In this document: in pieces, positions 57,705 to 64,000 of the stretch
How the letters are laid out: every line of letters starts with the position of its first letter
Position numbering within the stretch: the first letter of the stretch is position 1
Assembly: GCA_041940305.1 (NCBI GenBank)
Contig: JBGTSJ010000014.1
Coordinates: forward strand, 1 to 64,000
Reading direction: 5' to 3'
Origin: JBGTSJ01 sp041940305
Lineage (GTDB): Bacteria > Planctomycetota > Planctomycetia > Planctomycetales > Planctomycetaceae
DNA length: 64,000 nt
Made by a program: the position numbers and the translations under genes
The notes under the pieces: model-generated
Databases searched by the model: none
Told to the model about the DNA's origin: nothing
What the model saw: only the letters and a program-made list of their open reading frames with translations

Positions 57705-59717
57705 ATGCCCACCATCGACGGCCTGGTTTCCGGCATCGACACCACCACCATCATCGATGGTCTGCTGTCGATCCGTAAGCAGCAGATCGACAATCTCGAG
57801 TTCCGCCGGCAGACCGTCCTCGCTCAGAAGACCGCCTTCCAGGGTATCGAAGCCCGGCTGCTCGCCTTTCGCTCCACCGCCGGCCAGCTCGGCCGCAGTC
57901 AGAACTCCGTTTTCGACTCCCGCACCGCCACCGTCAGCAACGAGTCGTTCCTGGCCGCATCGGCGACCTCCCGGGCAGCCCCCGGCGTGTACAACCTCCG
58001 CGTCAATTCCCTGGCGCGGGCCCATCAGGTCGCCGCCCAGGGCTTCGCCGACGCCGACAGTGAGATCACCCAGGGAACGATTGATATCCGCGTCGGCGCG
58101 GGCGCGGTCACCTCCTTCACCATCGACGGCACTAACAACACCCTGCAGGGTCTCGCCGACACCATCAATTCATCCACGGCCGACGTGACCGCCTCGATCA
58201 TCCAGGACGGTTCCGGAGGCGCGACCCCCTACCGGCTACTGCTGACCTCCAAGAAGACCGGCGCGTCCAACGAGATCTCGATCTCCAACAATCTCGCGGC
58301 GTCCAGCGGCGGGGCGGTCCAGCCGATGTTCGATTTCGGCAATCCGGTCCAGGCGGGAACCGACGCCTCCGTCTCGCTCGGCTCCGGTCCCGGCGCGATC
58401 ACCGTCACCAACTCCACGAACCGGATCAGCAATCTGGTCGACGGAGTGACGATCGACCTGCTGAAGGCCGATCCCGCACAGGAACTCTCGCTCTCGGTCC
58501 AGGCGAACACCGAGGCCTCCCGGGCGGCCGTCGAGGACTTCGTCGAGTCGTTCAACGACCTGATGACGTTCATCGACCAGCAGGTCCGGTACGACGCGGC
58601 GACCGATCGGGCCGGCTTGCTGCTGGGCAATCGCTCCGCCATCCAGGTCCAGGATCAGATTCGCCGCGCCGTCACCGACGTTGTTCCGGGTGTCGCCCAG
58701 GCCGCCAACCGGCTGAGCGCCATCGGGGTCACCGTCACCGACAAGGGGCACCTGCAGATCAATTCGGCCCGCCTGGATGATGTCCTCAACGGCCGCGTCG
58801 CCGGCGTCACCTCGCAGGATGTAACCCGTCTGTTCGCCCTCTCCGGGCAAACCAGTCATCCGCAGGTGCAGTTCATCCTCGGCAGTTCCAACACGAAAAC
58901 GAGCACCGCGCCTTACGAGATCGATATCACGCAAGCCGCCGAACGGGCGACTCTAACCGCCGGCACCGCCCTCGCCGACTCCATCGTCATCGACGGCTCC
59001 AATAAGCTGCTTTCGCTCAGCATCGACGGCGCGTCGCTGACGGACCTCGCCCTCGCCGAGGGGACCTACGCGCGCGAAGAACTCGTGCAGCATCTGCAGT
59101 CGGTCATTAACGCCGCACCCGGACTCACCGGCCGCTCCGTCTCCGTGGGTCTCGAAGGAACCAGCCTGCGGATTTCGTCGGATGCGTACGGAGTGGCCTC
59201 GAAAGTCTCCATCGACGGAGGAACGGCGCTCGCCGCACTCGGCTTCGCGGGAGGCGAGAACGCCCAGGGCGTCGACGTCGCCGGCACATTCATTGTCGAC
59301 GGGCAGGTTGAGTCCGCTGTCGGCCGCGGGCGCGTGCTATCGGGAAATGCAGACAATGCCAACACCGCCGACCTGCAGGTCCGCATCGCGCTCAGTCCGG
59401 CACAGGTCGTCGCCGGCAGCGAGGCGACCGTGACGGTTACGCGAGGTGTGGCGTCGCGGCTGGACCAGCTTCTGGGGTCGATGCTCGATTCGGTCACCGG
59501 GACTATCAAGCAGGTGGACGATCGGTTCGATCAGACCGCTGACGACATTCAGAAGTCGATCGACCGTCAGAACGCCCGCTTTGAGGCCGCGCAGGAATCG
59601 CTCATCAAGCAGTTCACGGCCCTCGAGAGCGTGCTGAACCAGCTGCAGACGACCAGCAGCTTCGTCTCTTCACAGCTGGCCGGCATCCGGGCGCCATCGA
59701 GCACCCAGCGCTCGTAG
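57705..59717 (+). CDS. fliD: flagellar filament cap protein FliD
   Basis: The 670-residue protein is FliD (HAP2), which caps the filament and guides flagellin folding. The start PTIDGLVSGIDTTTIIDGLLSIRKQQID matches the FliD N-terminal coiled-coil region. Repeated Gly/Asp/Asn-rich beta domains fill the middle (about 120-580), including the pattern VDGVTIDLL. The C-terminal coiled coil is GTIKQVDDRFDQTADDIQKSIDRQNARFEAAQESLIKQFTALESVLNQLQTTSSFVSSQL. ATG 57705 follows the inverted-repeat cluster, so fliD may be expressed separately from fliC. Confidence 0.95.
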   Translation: MPTIDGLVSGIDTTTIIDGLLSIRKQQIDNLEFRRQTVLAQKTAFQGIEARLLAFRSTAGQLGRSQNSVFDSRTATVSNESFLAASATSRAAPGVYNLRVNSLARAHQVAAQGFADADSEITQGTIDIRVGAGAVTSFTIDGTNNTLQGLADTINSSTADVTASIIQDGSGGATPYRLLLTSKKTGASNEISISNNLAASSGGAVQPMFDFGNPVQAGTDASVSLGSGPGAITVTNSTNRISNLVDGVTIDLLKADPAQELSLSVQANTEASRAAVEDFVESFNDLMTFIDQQVRYDAATDRAGLLLGNRSAIQVQDQIRRAVTDVVPGVAQAANRLSAIGVTVTDKGHLQINSARLDDVLNGRVAGVTSQDVTRLFALSGQTSHPQVQFILGSSNTKTSTAPYEIDITQAAERATLTAGTALADSIVIDGSNKLLSLSIDGASLTDLALAEGTYAREELVQHLQSVINAAPGLTGRSVSVGLEGTSLRISSDAYGVASKVSIDGGTALAALGFAGGENAQGVDVAGTFIVDGQVESAVGRGRVLSGNADNANTADLQVRIALSPAQVVAGSEATVTVTRGVASRLDQLLGSMLDSVTGTIKQVDDRFDQTADDIQKSIDRQNARFEAAQESLIKQFTALESVLNQLQTTSSFVSSQLAGIRAPSSTQRS

Positions 59718-59742
59718 CGGACGGTCACGACAGGGAACTGAG

Positions 59743-59834
59743 GATGGAGACTTGAAGTTCGAGGTTCGCGATCAGCCCTGACGCCCCTCAATCCTCTCTT
59801 CACTTCTCGATCCTCGATCTTCTCCGGCCCGCCC
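59743..59834. repeat. intergenic low-complexity inverted repeat between fliD and fliS
   Basis: The left part (GAGGATGGAGACTTGAAG) and the right part (CTTCACTTCTCGATCCTCGATC) are imperfect complements with the word GATCGAGG and its complement. The same words make the element at 60283-60357 just after fliS. Confidence 0.5.
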
Positions 59835-59854
59835 TCCCCGACGCACACCTCCGC

Positions 59855-60271
59855 ATGGCCCCGCATCACACTTACCGCCAGAGCGCCGCCGCCGCCTGGA
59901 CTCGCATCGACCTGCTCCTGACGGTGTACGACGTCGGCATCCAGACCGCCCGCCGCGCCCGCGAAGCCGCCGCCATCGGGGATGCCGCCGAACTCGCCCG
60001 CATGCAGCTCAAACTGCAGCAGGTGGTGGTCACCATTCTTGACGGCCTCGACCCCGATCGCCGCGAGCAGGTCGAGCCCATCCAGCGTCTCTGCCTGTTC
60101 ATCCTCGATCGCTCCCGGCAGGCCGCCCCGTCCGACTGGGACGCGATCCTCAAGGTCCTCACCACCCTCCAGGAAGGCTTCGTCGGCATCCGCGACCAGG
60201 CCGCCGAACTGGAAGCCCGCGGCCAGATCCCCGCCGTCGACGCCCAGGCATACGTCAGCGCCATCGCCTGA
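59855..60271 (+). CDS. fliS: flagellin chaperone FliS
   Basis: The 138-residue helical protein is FliS, which binds the flagellin C-terminal helix before export. The opening MAPHHTYRQSAAAAWTRIDLLLTVYDVGIQTARRAREAAA resembles the FliS YQxxxVxTASPxELVxMLYDG pattern in degenerate form. Further helices (ELARMQLKLQQVVVTILDGLDPD; LCLFILDRSRQA) and the position directly after fliD support it. Confidence 0.85.
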   Translation: MAPHHTYRQSAAAAWTRIDLLLTVYDVGIQTARRAREAAAIGDAAELARMQLKLQQVVVTILDGLDPDRREQVEPIQRLCLFILDRSRQAAPSDWDAILKVLTTLQEGFVGIRDQAAELEARGQIPAVDAQAYVSAIA

Positions 60272-60282
60272 CCGCAGGCGCA

Positions 60283-60357
60283 GAGGATCGAGGATAGAAG
60301 ATCGAGGATCGCACTAACCGCCGCGAGTTCCTCGATCCTCTATTCTCTATTCTCATC
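60283..60357. repeat. inverted repeat after fliS, overlapping the next gene's 3' end
   Basis: Left arm GAGGATCGAGGATAGAAG and GATCGAGGATC (60283-60310) and right arm CTCGATCCTCTATTCTCTATTCTC (60331-60354) are imperfect complements. The stop codon of the minus-strand gene at 60340 and its last codons lie inside the right arm. Confidence 0.55.
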
Positions 60358-61296
60358 TCCCCCGCTTTCAGCAACGTACTGCACATACGCCGCGGCCGGC
60401 TCATACCCTGCCCCCGGCCGCTCGTCGTGAATTACGACCCGGTACCGCAGGCGGAACTCGGCGCCCGGCTCCACAACCACCCGGCTCGGCTCGCCTCCCG
60501 TAAACGCCTTTCGCCCGAATGGGTTCGCGGCCACGAACCCGTAATCGCGCGCGTGCCACCAGCTGCGGCGAAAGTTTTTTGGGTGGGCCATGATCGTCAC
60601 ACCCACGGGCTGTCCGTCGACGACACCGCTGTAATCGCACCACGCCGCCTGCTTCCCCCACACCTCGGCAGCCGTCCGCTGCGATTCGCTGTCGGTCAGC
60701 AATCCGCCGGCGTTCTGATTCTCGGCGATCGGCGTCGCCAGCCGCACGCCCAGTCCCATCTCCTCCTGATCGCCGAACGTGAACGCCGAATCGGATGAGA
60801 ACCGGGAGTCCATCGTCAGTAGATAACTCGGATCGCTGCGGACCAGTGTCCACCGGCAGACTTCGTCACAAACACTCTCGCCGCCGTCCGCTCCCGTGTA
60901 ACGATTCCGCACGGTGAACGTCACGGCTCCCGCATCGACGCGCGGCCCTTCGACGAACTCCACGTGCTCGACCCGCGCCTTGAGGCGCCACGAGTCCGCA
61001 CCGCTCAGGTCGCCGAACGCCACCCAGATCCCCGGGTGAAACGTGGCATGGTCCGCCAGGTCCTGCTGGTCCGGTGGATGACTGCGCGTGACCGGCACAC
61101 CGCACGGCGCCCGCATCTGGCAGAAGTACGGCCGCGGAATCTCCTCATCCCGATATCGGTACTCCCCAATCGTCCGGTCCCCGTCCCGAATGACGATTCG
61201 ATCGGCCGATTCGTCGATGGACAGTCCTTCTGCGGACAGCGGAGTTGTTGCACCCGCAACAATCAGACAAAACAAGAATCGATTCAATCGTGTCAT
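60340..61296 (-). CDS. secreted DUF6807/PmoA-family protein
   Basis: From ATG 61296 the 318-residue exported protein has a signal peptide (FLFCLIVAGATTPLSAEG). It resembles the DUF6807 (PmoA-like) beta-sandwich family: PRPYFCQMRAPCGVPVTRSHPPDQQDLADHATFHPGIWVAFGDL, then SVCDEVCRWTLV and GLGVRLATPIAENQNAGGLLTDSE, and a C-terminal NFRRSWWHARDYGFVAANPFGRKAF. Such proteins occur in planctomycetes near sugar-degrading genes; function is unknown. Its last residues GGDENRE are encoded by the inverted repeat at 60283. The longer start at 61344 is not preferred. Confidence 0.8.
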   Translation of the reverse strand: MTRLNRFLFCLIVAGATTPLSAEGLSIDESADRIVIRDGDRTIGEYRYRDEEIPRPYFCQMRAPCGVPVTRSHPPDQQDLADHATFHPGIWVAFGDLSGADSWRLKARVEHVEFVEGPRVDAGAVTFTVRNRYTGADGGESVCDEVCRWTLVRSDPSYLLTMDSRFSSDSAFTFGDQEEMGLGVRLATPIAENQNAGGLLTDSESQRTAAEVWGKQAAWCDYSGVVDGQPVGVTIMAHPKNFRRSWWHARDYGFVAANPFGRKAFTGGEPSRVVVEPGAEFRLRYRVVIHDERPGAGYEPAAAYVQYVAESGGDENRE

Positions 61297-61340
61297 AGAA
61301 TCATTGGCCCGGTGAATGACCGGCAAGCTTTCACTCGCTC

Positions 61341-62372
61341 TCAAAACCGCCCGCTGCGGGACTCAAAGTGCGTCGGCTTCCCCAGCAGTTCGCCGCCGTG
61401 CGTGAGCCAGTCGGCGATCCAGGGCAGCATCCGTTCGACGGTGACGGACGGTGGGCCGTAACAACGATGCGCGGCTGACCCGTCGTTGAGCAAAGCGTCC
61501 GCCCCTTCATCTCCTTGAAGCGTCACCTCCCTGTCCAGCAGCCGACCGAACCGCAACGCGACATCGCGGACGCTCAGCACCTCCGGTCCCGCGATGTTGA
61601 GGACTCGCGCCGGCACGGTTCCATCTGGCAGCGATGCCAGCGTCAGAGCACACGCGTCCCCCTGCCAGATCACGTTGACGTATCCCATCGACACGTCCAC
61701 GGGCTCGCCGCGCAGCACCTGCTGCGCAATGTCCACCAGGACACCGTAGCGCAGTTCCGTGGCGTAGTTCAGACGCAGCAGCGTTGTCGGGGCCGCGTGT
61801 CGCTCGCAGAAGTACTCGAAGATCCGCTCGCGCCCCAGACAGCTCATCGCATATTCACCGACCGGCGCCGGCGGATCGGTCTCGACGGAACCCCGATCAT
61901 GGACTGCGGTCAGCCCATAGACGTTTCCCGTCGAGAACGCCGCGATGCGAGCCGTGGGATAGCGCTCGCACACGAGTGCCGGCAAATGCGTGTTCATCCC
62001 CCAGGTCAACGGCTCCTGCCCGCTGCTCCCGAATTTCATCCCCGCCATGAAGATCACGTTCGCCGCATCGGGCAGCGTCGCGAGGAAACTGCGGTCGAGC
62101 AGATCGCCCGCAATGCATTCGATGCCGCACTGCTCCAGTTGCTTCGGCAGCGCGCGATCAGAAAACCGGCTGACTCCGTAGACGCGCCGCGGTGGACCGG
62201 TTTCGTCGGCGGCCCGCCGCGCCATCCACGCCAGCGTGGGCCCCATCTTCCCGCCGACCCCGAGGATGATCATGTCACCCGGCGAACGACGCAGCCCCTC
62301 CACAGCCGCGGGAGTCGGCCGCGTCATGAACTCATCGAGTTCTCCGACGTCGCGAAACGCGGCAGGCCACAT
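61341..62372 (-). CDS. NAD(P)-dependent epimerase-like protein, atypical SDR
   Basis: The 343-residue protein is an extended-SDR Rossmann protein. The nucleotide motif is GVGGKMG near residues 38-44, followed by RVYGVSRFSD and IECIAGDLLD. The catalytic region reads YAMSCLGRE with Tyr174 and Cys178, so the usual YxxxK lysine is replaced by Cys. STGNVYG provides the Ser/Thr. A leading helix (ELDEFMTRPTPAAVEGL) precedes the nucleotide fold. Which sugar nucleotide or other substrate it uses is not visible. It lies 13 bases from the thioredoxin-like gene and 44 from the DUF6807 gene, so these are probably one operon. Confidence 0.85.
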   Translation of the reverse strand: MWPAAFRDVGELDEFMTRPTPAAVEGLRRSPGDMIILGVGGKMGPTLAWMARRAADETGPPRRVYGVSRFSDRALPKQLEQCGIECIAGDLLDRSFLATLPDAANVIFMAGMKFGSSGQEPLTWGMNTHLPALVCERYPTARIAAFSTGNVYGLTAVHDRGSVETDPPAPVGEYAMSCLGRERIFEYFCERHAAPTTLLRLNYATELRYGVLVDIAQQVLRGEPVDVSMGYVNVIWQGDACALTLASLPDGTVPARVLNIAGPEVLSVRDVALRFGRLLDREVTLQGDEGADALLNDGSAAHRCYGPPSVTVERMLPWIADWLTHGGELLGKPTHFESRSGRF

Positions 62373-62385
62373 GCGTTCGCTCGCC

Positions 62386-62859
62386 CTATCCGGCGCTCGG
62401 CTCGCTGGCCGGCGAATCCCCCTCGGGAACGGCCGGCGGAGCGGTCACGGCAGGCGCGGCCGCCAGGTGCGGCTGCACGAATCGAGACAGTTCCCCCAGC
62501 GACTGCCCGCCAATCGTCCGATCGACTTCCTCACCATTGATGAACAGCACCAGCGCCGGGATGCCCGAAATGTCATACTGCGCGGCCAGCGCCTCCGATT
62601 CATCCACGTCCAGCTTCCCCACCTTCAGCCGTCCCTGATAATCGAGCGACAACTGTGCAACGACCGGCTCCATTTGCCGGCAGGGACCACACCACGTTGC
62701 GCCGAAGTCCACCAGCACCGGTACGGGACTCTCCAGCACTTCCGACTGAAAATTCGATGAGTTGAGTTCGACTTCCACTCCCTGCACATGCGGGATCGGC
62801 TCGGGACAGCCGGCTGCCAGTACACCGATCAATGCCGCCGCCGCCAGGTATCTGAACAT
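62386..62859 (-). CDS. thioredoxin-like lipoprotein
   Basis: The 157-residue protein has a lipobox LAAGC (Cys18) and a classical thioredoxin domain with WCGPC (Cys57, Cys60), LVDFGATWCGPCRQMEPVVAQLS, KLDVDESEALAAQYDISGIPALVLFINGE and GGQSLGELSRFV. A Pro/Ala/Ser-rich tail (about 135-157) ends it. As a lipoprotein, it should act on the periplasmic side as a disulfide reductase or isomerase. It is in the same operon as pgsA and the epimerase-like gene. Confidence 0.92.
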   Translation of the reverse strand: MFRYLAAAALIGVLAAGCPEPIPHVQGVEVELNSSNFQSEVLESPVPVLVDFGATWCGPCRQMEPVVAQLSLDYQGRLKVGKLDVDESEALAAQYDISGIPALVLFINGEEVDRTIGGQSLGELSRFVQPHLAAAPAVTAPPAVPEGDSPASEPSAG

Positions 62860-62895
62860 GAATCTGCTCGCTCTCCTGTATCGACTGATCGCGCG

Positions 62896-63561
62896 TCAGT
62901 CCCGCACCGGCATCAGCATGCGGAACGCCCGCCATGTGTACTCGACGCCGCTATAGACCGTAACGGCGATCGTGCTCCACAGGATCACGTCGCGCGTCCG
63001 GAAAAACGCTCCCTCGTCAACAAACGACCCCAGCCACGAGCCCGCCAGCCATTCCAGGAACTCGCCGCTTAATGACATCAGGCAGAAGGGCACTGCCACA
63101 CACTGCACGATCATCTTGATCTTCCCGCTCCACTGCGCCGAGAAGTCCTTTCCCCGCTGCTCCAGGAAGCTCCGCAGGCTGGTGATGAACATCTCCCGGG
63201 CCAAGATGATGAAGGTCATCCAGGCCGTCACCCCGCTCTCCGGCCACTTCTGCAGAAAAATGAACGACCCGCAGATGATGATTTTGTCCACGAATGGATC
63301 CAGCACGCGCCCGAGCATCGTCACCTGCCCGTAACGCCGCGCCAGCCATCCGTCCAGAAAGTCGGTCGCCGCCGCCACCACAAACACCACCGTCGCCGTC
63401 CGCCACCACCCGCTCACGTCAATCAGCACGAACAGCACGATCGACAGCAGAAACCGGCTGAGCGTGATCAGGTTCGGCGCGTTCAGCGACCGGCGATCCA
63501 GCGGCGCGGGGAGCGAGTCGTGCGGACGACGCGGCTCGACGGATTGCGGTGCGACGGCCAT
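62896..63561 (-). CDS. pgsA: CDP-diacylglycerol--glycerol-3-phosphate 3-phosphatidyltransferase
   Basis: The 221-residue integral membrane enzyme makes phosphatidylglycerol phosphate. The CDP-alcohol phosphatidyltransferase motif D-x2-D-G-x2-A-R-x8-G-x3-D-x3-D is fully intact at Asp67, Asp70, Gly71, Ala74, Arg75, Gly84, Asp88 and Asp92. NAPNLITLSRFLLSIVLF before it is the first membrane segment, and LAREMFITSLRSFLEQRG follows. Five or six segments in all. An N-terminal polar extension (about 1-26) is not conserved in the family. It is downstream of rimO by about 70 bases on the same strand. Confidence 0.95.
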   Translation of the reverse strand: MAVAPQSVEPRRPHDSLPAPLDRRSLNAPNLITLSRFLLSIVLFVLIDVSGWWRTATVVFVVAAATDFLDGWLARRYGQVTMLGRVLDPFVDKIIICGSFIFLQKWPESGVTAWMTFIILAREMFITSLRSFLEQRGKDFSAQWSGKIKMIVQCVAVPFCLMSLSGEFLEWLAGSWLGSFVDEGAFFRTRDVILWSTIAVTVYSGVEYTWRAFRMLMPVRD

Positions 63562-63633
63562 TGCGCTGCGGCGAATCCGCCATAAGCGGATTCGTCCTGT
63601 CTACGAGTGCGTCCCGATGCGGTAGTGACCAGA

Positions 63634-64000
63634 CTACGATGGCGTGCCCACCAGATCATACTCCTGCCGTGCAGCGATCTCCACAGGAATCAGGCTCCCC
63701 ACGGTCAGCGGCTCGTCGCTCTGCACGTACACCGTTCCGTCGATCTCCGGCGCATCGGCGTAGATCCGCCCCGCCCACAGCCCCTCCTCGATCGGTTCAT
63801 CGATCAGGCAGTCCAGTTCATAACCGATCAGCGAATCTCCGAACTCGAATGCGATATCCTGCTGCACCGCCATCAACTCCTCGCGGCGAGCTTCCTTCAC
63901 ATCGTCCGGCAAATGTCCCTCCAGCTTCATCGCCGGCGTGCCCGGCTCCGGGGAGTACGTGAAGACCCCCATCCTCTCAAACCGGGCGTCAGCCACGAAC
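63634..64000 (-). CDS. rimO: ribosomal protein S12 methylthiotransferase RimO, C-terminal part
   Basis: The last 122 codons of a gene that starts beyond the window. FVADARFERMGVFTYSPEPGTPAMKLEGHLPDDVKEARREELMAVQQDIAFE is the RimO linker, with the typical FxYSxExGTPA. The rest (about 60 residues) forms the TRAM domain (IGYELDCLIDEP, GLWAGRIYADAPEIDGTVYVQSDEPLTVGSLIPVEI). The radical-SAM part lies outside the window. Confidence 0.92.
   Translation of the reverse strand, partial: FVADARFERMGVFTYSPEPGTPAMKLEGHLPDDVKEARREELMAVQQDIAFEFGDSLIGYELDCLIDEPIEEGLWAGRIYADAPEIDGTVYVQSDEPLTVGSLIPVEIAARQEYDLVGTPS

Overview
This window is a GC-rich stretch of a planctomycete chromosome (Planctomycetota, class Planctomycetia by gene content). 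The assignment rests on several families largely confined to or strongly enriched in that phylum: a cysteine-rich YTV-domain surface protein (38485-39951), a pilin-like protein with the C-terminal H-X9-DG motif (DUF1559, 12528-13577), a PSCyt1/DUF1549/DUF1553 cytochrome (22401-25568), a DUF1501 Tat-exported protein (37126-38352), a cytochrome c/WD40 fusion (44690-46618) and an ECF sigma factor with a long C-terminal extension (49090-50925). No rRNA, tRNA, CRISPR array, insertion sequence or prophage was seen.

Layout. 1-10.4 kb holds a secreted two-module M16 peptidase, a TlpA-like lipoprotein without redox cysteines, purQ, ald, an unrecognised secreted protein, mogA, rpsR and a YggS/PLPBP protein. 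10.4-20.7 kb holds a CHAD protein, a zinc-ribbon/membrane/carboxypeptidase-regulatory-like protein beside the DUF1559 pilin, a large MscK/MscS-type channel, a Tat-exported cupin, an inositol-phosphatase-family enzyme and a histone-deacetylase-family hydrolase overlapping a small membrane protein. 20.7-22.1 kb holds two tandem Hsp20 chaperones behind a near-perfect sigma-54 promoter. 22.4-30.2 kb holds the large planctomycete cytochrome, a glycine-rich secreted protein and two tandem ABC-2-type permeases. 30.3-36.3 kb, on the minus strand, holds rpiB, gcvH, gcvPA, a Uma2-family gene, gcvPB and a degenerate YrdC domain fused to a low-molecular-weight phosphatase. 36.4-48.9 kb holds DUF1501, YTV, TM2, beta-helix, PhoD-like, cytochrome/WD40, Bpt and DUF444 genes. 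49-50.9 kb holds the extended ECF sigma factor.

51.1-60.3 kb is a flagellar module. A minus-strand operon (TPR/STN membrane protein, second TPR-like protein, FlgN-like chaperone, sigma-54 activator without receiver domain) is divergent from flgM, fliC, fliD and fliS. The shared themes are late flagellar assembly (filament, cap, chaperones, anti-sigma) and a probable sigma-54 regulator. 60.3-64 kb is a minus-strand cluster with the end of rimO, pgsA, a thioredoxin-like lipoprotein, an atypical epimerase and a DUF6807-like protein.

Many intergenic regions carry inverted-repeat elements of several families. One low-complexity element appears to lie inside gcvPB, and one supplies the last codons of the gene ending at 60340. 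The best candidates for new biology are the TPR/STN proteins tied to the flagellar operon, the ECF-membrane-STN fusion, and the sigma-54 control of small heat-shock proteins. All functional names are from reading motifs by eye; no database search was possible.
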